A stretch of 64,000 bases of DNA from Dactylis glomerata. Taxonomy: Eukaryota > Streptophyta > Magnoliopsida > Poales > Poaceae. The stretch lies in the NCBI GenBank assembly GCA_007115705.1, contig QXEO01000168.1:1456772-1520771 (forward strand), read 5' to 3'. Positions 1 to 10,473 of this stretch are shown here, piece by piece. Each line of letters opens with the position of its first letter. Position 1 is the first letter of the stretch. A program made the position numbers and the translations under genes. The notes under the pieces were generated by a model, which was given only the letters and a program-made list of their open reading frames with translations, was not told where the DNA came from and ran no database searches.

Positions 1-930
1 GCTGGTGCAATAATCATGATGAGCTCATACATTAGCTTTTAGATATATTTCTTGTTTCACTCTTTTGCGAGAACATTTTCCTTTTAGATATATTTCTTGT
101 TTCACTCTTTTGCGAGAACATTTTCCATTGGTATGTGTGTCCACTATTCCAAGTGATGTATCCAATCATACACCTTTGCTTATTAAATCAGTAGATATGC
201 CTATGAGCCCATCAATCTTTTGATTTGAAAAATGTTAGTTTTAGAGACCTGATCTTATTGATTTGGTAAAAAAAACTCTAGAATATAATTATTTAGGATA
301 TATATCAAGACATAGACAAATGTCAGAACACGTTGATGAGGAGAAATGGTGTATGTATCCTTTGATTGTTCTACTTGATAACTTGAACCTATGTCCTCCC
401 AAAGTTTCAAAACAAAGTAGCCCTTGTTGTAGTTTATAAGGTTAAGAGCAGACATTAATGGAGACCGACGGTGATTCTATCGTTCTTCCCATACGGGTTT
501 CCTTCAATTCTCGGTACCTCAACTCGTTCCCCATGAAATAGTCACTTGAGAGATGGTACATTGGTACAGAACGACCTATAGGTATGGGTGAAAACCCTCA
601 CTAGAAATGGAGATAGACTCTGTCGCGAGGCCCTTTTCACTGATGTGAAAGTCAAAGGCAAAGGTTTAGTCATTGCCTACGTTACAGACTTGTAACCATC
701 ACAAGATTTTGACCTATGAAAAATTAGGTCTAGTGAGACCAAAATCGAGGAAAACATTAAATATTTCCTGAATTAGAGTTATGAAGGAGATCAATGCTTA
801 GTGGATTTTTGTTGACTACTTGTTTTAAATTGGATCTTAACCTAAAAGGAGTCTTCTTGCAAAATTTTGTTTTCAATACAAAGTATGGTCCCAATGCGAC
901 CCCACATGCTCTTTGCGATCATGACATGTT
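1..930. repeat. B repeat, copy 1 (unclassified, diverged)
   Basis: This stretch is collinear with about 3075-3985. Shared landmarks include the run around 130-150, the segment around 190-220, and the stretch around 430-560. Identity looks like roughly 75-80% by eye, with many small indels. No intact reading frame spans it. The family was not recognised; it may be the body of an old retroelement or a duplicated intergenic segment. Confidence 0.6.
37..126. repeat. 45-bp perfect tandem duplication
   Basis: Two head-to-tail copies of a 45-bp segment (37-81 and 82-126) inside the left copy of the B repeat. The related copy near 3110 has only one unit, so the duplication is local and recent. Confidence 0.85.
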
Positions 931-1359
931 GATGCATGTAAAATGCATCTATGAACTTTGTAGTTTATTAAATAATATTCTCTTATATTTGATAGTTATC
1001 TAATGTCCTGGACTTTTTTTACAATGTTTTCAGTGATCTTCTAAATGATTCTTTTCTTTTGGTTTTAACTCTGCAGAATAGGGATCCTTGTTTTAATGTA
1101 TTTTTGAGTTTTAGGAACCTTCCGGATGCCAAGCAAACCCGATCTTTTTGATACATCATTTTTTGAGGAAACGCACCGGCTGAGAAGAAGAAGTCAATGT
1201 GGAACATCACGAGGGGGGAAACGGGCACCTGCCACGCAGGGCCCACTCTGGCCGCATGGTGGGGTCCATCTCACGCCTAGTGGGCCCTTTCGCCTCTTTC
1301 TTTGGCTCCACGGATGCGTCTTGACCTAAACCGACTATATAAACCTTTCAGCGAATTCG
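931..1359 (+). other. unclassified spacer with a TATA-like site
   Basis: There is no counterpart of this stretch beside the second B copy. It contains a moderately GC-rich patch (about 1200-1320) followed by TATATAAACC at 1336-1345 and a downstream AT-rich leader-like stretch. This is the order seen in LTR U3/R promoters, so it could be a fragment of an LTR, but no matching copy is in the window. The overlapping short ORFs on both strands look like chance frames. Confidence 0.3.
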
Positions 1360-1553
1360 TGAGAAGGTGACAGATATAATAGTCTAGCACTAGCAAAGTT
1401 AAATTCTTGGATAGAATTGAGATCTTCCACTCATAATAACAAAGAAGAGATAGGGATGAAATAAACGAGCAGATATAATAGATGGAGAACACTCTTTGAT
1501 GAGGTAATATGGTAGTGTGGTCTATTGGGAATTGCATTGGCTCGGACAAAAAA
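1360..1553. repeat. A repeat, copy 1
   Basis: This segment is related to 2885-3075. Both share the run ending in GGCTCGGACAAAA and the internal AGAGATAGGGATGAAATAAAC. In copy 2 the A repeat runs straight into B; here it is followed instead by the gene-like fragment. The A repeats therefore flank that fragment in direct orientation. Confidence 0.6.
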
Positions 1554-2840
1554 TAAGAATCAACGTCATCCCGCGGTCACTAGTTGAATTCACAAGTTTC
1601 ATCTCAACTACAAGCAATGTTCATGATCAATCCATGTACAACTATTTGTGAGGAAGAGCTACAGCTTGGCATAACTGAAAAATGTGAATAAAAGTGTGTT
1701 TCTTTGTTAGATAGGTAGAACTCTGTCATGAGTGACAGATTGGATCTCTCAGCATGAACAATATTCAGTTGCTGGAATTAAACACTGCACCATAACTAGG
1801 AGATATCAACCTGACGATATAATAGGCAATCGAATTCACAAGCACTGCACCCGGAGAGCAACCCTACGAATCTGAAGAGGCCGAACCCACCAATCGTGTC
1901 CTGCAAATCTCAGGCACCACGCTGACCTTGACCCACCCAATCTACCACACGGCCGCGCGTCTCATCTAGAACCTACGACGCCGCGCTCACAGACCCAACC
2001 CCATGCCCTCGCGAGGCGAAACACGCGTATCATACGCACGCGGGCGACAGATGAGCCGCGAACACCGTCCTGCAAATCTGGAGGTGGCGTGATCACGGAG
2101 GAAACGAAACCAGCGCGGCGGAGAGCAGGAGCACGCGTGCCGTAACGGCGCGGCAGGGCCGGGGACCGCGACACGCATCGCAAGAAACGGCAGCCACCAC
2201 CCCGGCAAACAAGGACGAATGTAAAACATGGAAAGAAAAAAAAGAGCGGAAGGAAGCGACAAACCTCGGGTTCCATGCAGCCGAGCCGCCGCCGCCGCCG
2301 GAGGCCCCTACTCCACGAAGCTTCGCCGCGCCCGGGGTCTCGGTCGACAGAAGACGGGACGACGGACCGGCGGGAAGAGAATCTGGGCGGAGACGGCGGC
2401 GGAGATTCAGAGGCGAGGCGCGGACTGGACGGACGCGCAGCGGACGAGGACGGCATGCGCGTGCAGCGGCGGAAGAGGATGGCGCGTGAGGCTTTTGGGA
2501 GGTGGTTTGTTGGCACGCAGTCGCGAGACGGAGGAGGAGGCCGGAGGCGGAGACGGGTAAGACAAAGTAGAGGAAAACAGAGGGAGGGGGCGTCGTCCTT
2601 TAAAGACAGGAGGAAGAGAGAGAATCGGTGGTGTGCTGAGGACGCTCGCTCTCACGACGACGTCGTGGGGCTGGCTGCCCGCGACCGCGAGGGCAATCCG
2701 TGTTGAGTCTCGGCGTGAACCGGTCGCCCTGGATGCAGCTTTCGATCCAGGCCGTAGGTTGATCTGACGGTGCCTACACACCGTCCGATCGCAGGTTTTT
2801 AGACGCGCCCGCCGGTTTGGGAAAAGTTTTGGAAAGTATT
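1554..2840 (-). pseudogene. gene-like 5' fragment (promoter, exon 1, start of intron)
   Basis: On the minus strand a GC-rich, CpG-rich, pyrimidine-rich stretch (about 2830 down to 2265) reads like a plant 5' UTR and first exon. An ATG at 2274-2276 opens a frame that meets a good splice donor after four codons (GAG|GTTTGT, exon end 2265). The composition then changes to T-rich intron-like sequence down to about 1560. A longer frame in phase with that ATG runs from 2516 and is alanine/serine/proline/arginine-rich, which is typical of GC-rich leaders rather than a known domain. No further exon is visible before the A repeat. It is most likely a captured or truncated host gene 5' end. The gene was not recognised. 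Confidence 0.4.
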
Positions 2841-2884
2841 GCTAGATTTATCATTCGCAATAGGACACGTAATTTCACCCGGAA

Positions 2885-3985
2885 TTCGGTGGTATTACAT
2901 AGAGATGCTCAGTAAACTAGGGATAGACTTGAGATCTCACCGACCGCTCCTAATAACAAAGGAGAGATAGGGATGAAATAAACCGGCGGATATGATAGAT
3001 AGAGACTATTCTTTATAAGGATGTAATAAGACAATGTGATCTAATGGGAATTGTATAGGCTCGGACAAAATTAAGCGGGTGCAGTAATCATGATGATGTC
3101 GCCTAGTAGCATTTAGATAGAGCTCTTATTTCACCCTTTAGGAGATCGTTTTCCATTGGTATGTGTGTCCACTACTGAGAGATCTATCTAACCATAATCT
3201 CTCGCTTATTAAATCAGAAGATATGCCTATGAGCCCATAAATACGTTTGATTTGAAAATTGTCGGTTTCCTGGTCTTATTGATTTGGTAGAGAAATTGTG
3301 GACAATAATTATTTCGGATATCAGCACATAGAAAAATGGCAGAACATGTTGATGAGGAAAAAATATTGTATGTATTCCTCTTGTTGTTATACTTGACGAC
3401 CTGGAACCTCTTTGTCCTCCCATAGTTTTATGACATGGTTGCCCTTGTCGTGGTCTATAAGGACAAGAGCAGGCATTAATGAAGATCGACGGTGCAATTC
3501 TGTCGTTTTCCCATGTGGTTCTCCTTCAATTCTTGATGCTCTGACTTGTTCCTCATGGAATAGTCATTTCAGAGATGGTACAATAAGGGGGGGCATATTA
3601 ACCGAGGACCGAACTACCGGGCCAAAATAACCGGGTCCGAATCCAAATATGGGTGGAACCCCTCATTGAGGAGATAGACTCTATCATTGGGATCTTTTTC
3701 ACTAATATTAAAGTCAGAGGCAACGGCTTAGCCATTGCCTACGTTATAGACCAACAACAATCGTAGACCATATTATGGGCCTATGCGAAACTATTTCTAG
3801 TGAGACCAAAAATGAGGAAAATATTAAATTTTGTTTCGACTTGCGGTTATGATGGGTAGAAATACTTACAAATGGATTTGGTTGACTACTTGACTTGTTT
3901 GAATCTCAATCTTTACCTCAAATGCCTATTCTTGACAAATTTAGTATTCAAAAGAAAGTTTGGTGCATGCTCTTTGTTATCATGC
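2885..3985. repeat. A+B repeat, copy 2
   Basis: A (2885-3075) runs directly into B (3075-3985) and matches the left copies at 1360-1553 and 1-930. The arrangement suggests an old tandem or segmental duplication, later separated by the gene-like fragment. Reading frames are broken throughout. Confidence 0.55.
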
Positions 3986-5200
3986 CATACATAGGAAAAA
4001 TAAACTTATTTTTGTAATTATTATTTTGGTCAACCTCCTACCTAAAGGCATTTATTTCAATGAATCCTTAAAACCTTGTTTTTTTAAAATATAAATGCTT
4101 TCAAAATACTAGGAGGGTCCCCTTTCACGATCTCTGAGATGATATATCCCACTTCCTTTCAAAAATAATACTTTTAAGAGCATTTATCTCAAAACCCTTT
4201 TAAATAATTGAAGGCTGGAAATATATTATCACATTATTATCTTATAGGTAAACTATTGAAAAATGATCTAAATTACCGACACATTTCAGCATGACTAACA
4301 TTTGAACACAAGGTCAACAAAAGCTTTCAGTATTAATTGCACTACTGATTATATGACATTTTTTCTTTTATTGGCTTATTGTTGTATCGACGCGGATTTG
4401 CTAGCCCCCTCCTAGCTATGCATATCTTCGTGGCCGTTGTATGATGGGGAGCACATGCACTGCGAGCTCATATTTAAGGATGCCCTCGTTAGCAAGTACT
4501 GAACACCGTCGAACAAGGAGAATCTTGTTTTGATTTTCTACAGCAATGGCCATGCACGCACTCTGACAGACAACCACTAAAAATTTGAAAAAGAGTAGTG
4601 TTTTGGTAAGGTTCCATATAGGGGGTAGGGGTTTGTGATGGTTTTGAAAACTTTACAATGGGGAAAATTGATGCAGGATGTGGACGGCGGGCAACGCGAG
4701 ATTTGTTATTGTACAAATGCATTCTTTTCAAAAACTAGTGGATGCATGTCCACTGTTCCTGGCTTGAAAAAATGGCATGCCAGGAAGCACATCGTAAAAA
4801 CAAAAAGATGGGTGCGTGAGGTTAGGGGTGACAACAAACAAAACAAAAGTGCCGGTCACAAAAACTAGAGAAGAAAACAAAAGTGGAAGGATGCAAAAAG
4901 AAACAAAATTACTATTGGATGCATACAAAAAAGGAAAACAAAACATATCAACGTATCTAGTGGGGGTGAGAAGGAAAAGAAAACAAAAGTGAAGAGTCTA
5001 GTGGGGATGCGAAGCAAAAGAAACAAAAGTGAATAGTGCATGTTGTGCTCTCTATATAACGGCGTCAGTGGCCAATGTGTTAGACATTGTGACCATCGTA
5101 TTGCATGTGCATAATCCAACGGTGGGATGCCTATGCACAGCTACCATGATGGCTATCCCACTATTTTCCATTGTTGTATTTCTATTTGATAGAGGTCGAC
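3986..5200. other. unclassified DNA with AAACAAAAGTG repeats and a TATA-like site
   Basis: No recognisable gene or terminal repeat was found in this stretch. Four copies of AAACAAAAGTG occur at 4841, 4875, 4981 and 5021, on the same strand, within a purine-rich tract. TATATAA follows at 5053-5059 and a start codon lies well downstream. This resembles a promoter region, but no ORF of convincing coding character follows before element E begins. Confidence 0.35.
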
Positions 5201-6125
5201 TGATGGTGCATAGTAGGCACCCAGTTGGGAACCCTAAGAGGAAGGTATGATGAGCACAGTAGCAAGTTTCCCTCAGTTGTGAAACCAAGGTTTATCGAAC
5301 CAGTAGGAGAAAGAACTACACTTCTGAAGGTTGATGCCCGCTAGCTTTGCGACACTCCGGACAATGGCGCCAGAAAAATGCTTGTCGGCGTGTAGCTTTT
5401 CACCAGCAGCTACGTGGAACCTTCACACAACACAACCAAGTACTTTGCCCCAACTTACGATGAGGTTGTCAATTTCACCGGTTTGCTGTAAACAAAGGAT
5501 TGAGCGTATCGAGTGGTAAAAGGTAATAGTTTGCAAGAATGTAAATAATGCGAGTAAAAGTAAAACGGTAATAGCAATGTAAAGGAATTGGACCGGGGTC
5601 CACAGTTCACTAGTGGTGTTTCTCCATAAGATAAATAACAACATGATGGGTAAACAAATTACAGTTGGGCAATTGATAGAATAAAGATAGCATACATATG
5701 TCATGAGGATCACTATGAGATTCACTCTGGGCATTACGACAAAATACATAGACCGTAATCCAACTGCATCTATGACTAATAATCCACTCTCGAGGTGTCA
5801 TCCGAGCACCCGTTGAGTATTAAGTTGCGAACAACGGATAACTGCATTAAGCAAAGTGCATAATGTAAACAATGCAAATGTCCTTGAATACAAGAATGTT
5901 GTTTTCCCCCTAGTGGCAACAACACATCTACAACCTTAGAGGTTTCTGTCACTCCCCCAGATTACTAGAGGCATGAACCCAACTATCGAGCATAAATACC
6001 CCCTCTTGGAGTCACTAGCATCTACTCGGCCAAGATATCTACTAGCAACAGAGAGCATGCAAGATCATAAACAACATAGAGATAACATAAAGATAATAAT
6101 TCAGCACATCAACTTGACATAGTAC
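5201..6125 (-). repeat. Element E 3' LTR, piece 1 (U5 end)
   Basis: It starts TGATGGTGCA and shares the family's U5 landmarks (the GTTGGGAACCC segment, TTTATCGAAC, the CTCTTGGAGTCACTAGCA block). It carries a PBS-like GGCGCCAGAAAAATG at about 5375 inside the LTR. Element C enters at AGTAC (6121-6125). Confidence 0.8.
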
Positions 6126-7534
6126 TGATGACCCACAAGTATAGGGGGTGTATCGTAGTACTTTCGATAAATAAGAGTGTCGAACCCAACGAGGAGCAGA
6201 AGGTGTTGACAAGTGGTTTTGATCAAGGATTCACTGTAAATACTAGCAAATGGGTTTTCAGGGGTTTTTGGTAATGCAAGTAAATAAAGTACGAGTAAAT
6301 AAAAGATAGTAATAATAATTGCAGCGAGTGGCCCAATCCTTTCTAGAGCAAAGGACAAGCCGGTTGTGTAACTTATGATGACCAAACGTTCTCGAGGACA
6401 CACGGGAGTTTCCGTCAAGTGCTTTTGCTTCATACCGCTAAATAATCTTTATTGGTTTGATAAGTGTTATGGGGGTGAACCTGTGCTAGCACACTACCCT
6501 TACTAGGATAAATACACACTTGTGATTATACCCCTTGCAAGCATCCGTAACTACAAGAAAGTAATTAAGATAAATCTAACCACAGCCTTAAACTCTAAGA
6601 TCCTACGCTCCCTGGTACAATGGTTTCCCAACGGAGATTTAGGTTTCTGTCACTCCAGCAACCCCACAATTGGTAGCCAAATACACAATGCATTCCACTA
6701 GGCCCATAAATGGTGAAGTATCATGTAGTCGACGTTCACATGACACCACTAGTGAAATAGCACCACAACAAATAAGTATCAAACCATTAAATATTACTTA
6801 ACATAATTCCACTACTAACATCTTGACTTCTCACATGTCCTCAAGAACTAAACGAACTACTCACAAGACATCATATGGATCATAATCAGAGGTAAAATAA
6901 TGGTAAATAACAATCTGAACATAAACCTTAATTCAATGGTTCCACTCAATAGCATTAACCAAAAGAGTAATCAACACCGGGAAAGTTTCCCCTAAGGATT
7001 TGAGAAGATTCAACTCAAGATGTTACAGCGGGACGGCATGGTGATGGTGGAGATGAAGGTGCTGGTGGTGAGGATGATGGTGATGATGATCCTGATTAAG
7101 TCCAGCGCGATGATGATGATGACGATGACGACGATCTCCCCTCTCCGAGAAGGAATTTCCCTGGCAGATTTCTGCCTGCCGGAGAGCTTTTCTCTCTCTG
7201 GTGTTTTCCGCCCCGCAGAGGCGGTGGTGTCTATCTCTGAGCCCCCCCTTGACTTAGGTTTTTGGGGACGATGAAATACGCGAAGGGGCGATGGCAGTAG
7301 TGGGCCAGGGTGGCCTCACCACAGGCCGGCGTGGCCAGGGGTGGGCCCGCGCCACCTGGTGGTGAGCCCACCCTGTGGCTCCTCTCGCCTCCTCCTTCTG
7401 GCTCCTTAAGTCTTCTGGCGAAATATAATTTTCGGGTATTTTTCTGGAATTTCCTGATCTTCCAAAATATGGTGTCTTGACGGTCCTTTTTCCAGCAGAA
7501 TCCTGACTCCGGCAGCAAATCCTCCAATGATCAT
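6126..7534 (-). repeat. Element C 3' LTR, piece 1
   Basis: It starts TGATGACCCACAAG and is collinear with 32651-33871 and then 41171 onward. It includes GAT-triplet-rich sequence near 7020-7135 and the GC-rich U3 patch near 7300-7390. B inserted after ATCAT (7530-7534). Confidence 0.92.
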
Positions 7535-8482
7535 TGATGCCTCTGATGGCGACCAGACTGTCCTTGTGTGTGGTGAATAACCAGCCCGTTGGGAACCCCA
7601 AGAGGAAGGTATGATGAGTGCAGCAGCAAGTTTTCCCTCAGTTTAAGAAACCAAGGTTTATCGAACAGGAGAAGAGAGACAATGACGACTGAAGGTGTTG
7701 TGGAACCTGCACACACACAAACAAATACTTTGTTCCCAACTTGCGATGAGGTTGTCAATCTCACCGGTTTGCTTGAAACAAAGGTTATGAGTGTATCGAG
7801 TGGAAAACAATATAGTATGCGAGTAAAGTAAACAGTACGAGTAAAGTAAATAGGTGATAGCAATATGATGTAAATAGGACCGGGGTCCACAGTTCACTAG
7901 TGGTGTCTCTCCATAGATAAAATAGCACATGCTGGGTAAACAAATTACAGTTGGGCAATTGATAGAATAAAGATAACGTGATATGTCAAGAAGATCACTA
8001 TGAGATTTACTCTGGGCATTACAACAAAATACATAGACCGCCATCCAACTGCATCTATGACTAATAATCCACTTGTGGTGAATCAATCCGAGAACTCCAC
8101 AAGTATTAAGTTGCGAACAACAGATAATTGCATTAAGCAAAGTGTGTAATGTAAACAAAGCATATGCCCTTGAGCATATGAATGTTGTTTTCTCCCTAGT
8201 AGCAACAGCACATCTACCACCTTAGAGGTTTATGTCACTCCCCCAGGTGAAATAGAGGCATGAACCCACTATCGAGCATAAATACCCCCTCTTGGAGTCA
8301 CTAGCAACTACTCGGCCAAGATAGCTACTAACAACGGAGAGCATGCAAGATCATAAACAACATAGAGATAACAAAAGATAATATTCAGTACAGCAACTTA
8401 ATCATAAACACCAATATTCATCGGATCCCAACAAACCAAATATGTAGAATTACATAACGGTGATCTCAATCATGTACGGCAG
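7535..8482 (-). repeat. Element B 3' LTR, piece 1 (U5/R side)
   Basis: It is collinear with 23529 onward in the intact 5' LTR. It is interrupted at GGCAG (8478-8482), the TSD of element A, and continues at 17692. Confidence 0.93.
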
Positions 8483-10105
8483 TGCTACTCGTGTGATGGC
8501 GCCAGAAAAGACTGTGGCGTTTAGTTGACGCGGGAGCAGTAAGTCCTTGTGCGTGGTGATGACCAGCCCGTTGGGAACCCCAAGAGGAAGGTATGATGAG
8601 TGTAGCGGCTAGTTTTCCCTCAGTTAAGAAACCAAGGTTTATCGATCAGGAGAAGAGAGACGGTGACGACTGAAGGTGTTTGTGGAACCTGCACACACAC
8701 AAACAAATACTTTGTCCCCAACTTGCGATGAGATTGTCAATCTCACCGGTTTGCTTGAAACAAAGGTTATGAGTGTATCGAGTGGAAAACAGTAGTAATA
8801 TGCGAGTAAAGTAAACAGTACGGGAAAAGTAAACAGGTGATTGCAATATGATTAAAATAGGACCGGGGTCCACAGTTCACTAGTGGTGTCTCTCCATAGA
8901 TAAAATAACATGCTGGGTAAACAAATTACAGTTGGGCAATTGATAGAATAAAGATAACGTGATATGTCAAGAAGATCACTATGAGATTTACTCTGGGCAT
9001 TACAACAAAATACATAGACCGCCATCCAACTGCATCTATGACTAATAATCCACTCCCGGGGATATCATCCGAACACCCTAGAAGTATTAAGTTGCGAACA
9101 ACAGATAATTGCATTAAGCAAAGTGTGTAATGTAAACAAAGCATATGCCCTTGAGCATATGAATGTTGTTTTCTCCCTAGTAGCAACAGCACATCTACCA
9201 CCTTAGAGGTTTCTGTCACTCCCCCAGGTGAAATAGAGACATGAACCCACTATCGAGCATAAATACCCCCTCTTGGAGTCACTAGCAACTACTCGGCCAA
9301 GATAGCTACTAACAACGGAGAGCATGCAAGATCATAAACAACATAGAGATAACAAAAGATATAATTCAGTACAGCAACTTAATCATAAACACCAATATTC
9401 ATCGGATCCCAACAAACCAACATCATAGTATTACATAACGGTGATCTCAATCATGTATGGCAGCTCATGAGATCTAAACATGAAGCACATGGTGGAGAAG
9501 ACAACCATCTAGCTACTGCTATGGACCCATAGTCCAAGGTAGACTACTCACTCATCGCTCCGGAGGCAAGCATGGCGATGAAGAAGACCTCCGGTGGCGA
9601 TTCCCCTCTCTGGCAGGGTGCCGGGAAGAGCTTCTGGACCCTCCCGATCTTCGGGTCGACGGCGGCGGCGGATCGCGATGTATTCTGGAAAACTGATCGG
9701 GCCCTTAGGTTTTTCTCGTCAGGGGGTATATATAGGCGAAGGGGCGATGTCAGAGGAGGGACCACGCCCCCTCACACGGGGCTGGCGCGGCCAGGGGGGT
9801 GGCCGCACCGCCCCTGTGTCTGGGGCCCACGTGGCCCCACTCCGTCAGGTCTTCGGATGTCTGGAAGCTTCCCCGTGAAATATGACTTCAGGAACTTGTT
9901 TCGTCCAATTCCGAGAATATTTCCTGTGTATCACTTCTGAAACACAAAAACAGCAGAAAACAGGAAACTGACACTGTGGCACTTCGTTAATAGGTTAGTT
10001 CCGGAAAATGTATAAAGATGCCACTAAGTGTAACGAAACAATATACAAATGGTGTAAAAACAAGCATGGAGCATCAAAAATTATAGATACGTTTGAGACA
10101 TATCA
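8483..10105 (-). repeat. Element A 3' LTR
   Basis: It starts TGCTACTCGTGTG and ends GACATATCA. It is nearly identical to 16065-17686. The U5 end includes a GGCGCCAGAAAAG motif that also occurs in the PBS region. Short ORFs in the GC-rich U3 patch (9572-9940) recur in every LTR copy and are not treated as genes. Confidence 0.95.
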
Positions 10106-10473
10106 AGCATCCCCAAGCTTAACTCCTGCTCGTCCTCGAGTAGGTAAGTGATAACAAAGAATAATTTTTGAGGTGACATGCACCTACACAATCTTGATCA
10201 TATATGCAAGCATTGGTGAGCTGGAATCAATAGAACTTAAAACATGGGCATGAAAGATATAATCATGACAATAAGAACTTAGCAACCATGTTGTAAACAT
10301 GCAAATGAACACAAACAAAAGATCATGATAATGAAACAATGAAAGTCAAACGTGTGTTCAAATCATAAGGAAAAACATACACTTGGTTTTCAGCTTGTCC
10401 TTCAAAGAGAGCAAAACATAAATGCATAGGACACCTCAAAGTTTAAGAGGGCGACTAGATACAAATAATTTAA
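10106..10473 (-). other. Element A PPT and 3' non-coding DNA
   Basis: The polypurine tract reads TTAAGCTTGGGGATGCT on the minus strand (10106-10122), directly against the LTR. The rest is non-coding and nearly identical to the corresponding part of B (18332-18700). It ends at the 9-bp target site of the Mutator-like insertion. Confidence 0.85.

Noticed and set aside
2228..2706. Plus-strand arginine/glycine-rich ORFs of 110 and 143 aa
   Set aside because: Antisense to the exon-like minus strand in GC-rich DNA, with no domain and no plausible promoter; taken as chance frames.
7020..7274. 84-aa Met/Val-rich ORF over GATGATG-type sequence
   Set aside because: Low-complexity trinucleotide tract in the C LTR. 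The copy near 33590 has indels that break the frame.
9572..9940. GC-rich ORFs of 90-145 aa in the LTR U3 regions (also near 17154, 24557, 34973, 40605, 43039, 51223, 56678)
   Set aside because: They recur because the LTR recurs. They overlap on both strands, shift frame between copies, and read through promoter sequence, so they are not separate genes.
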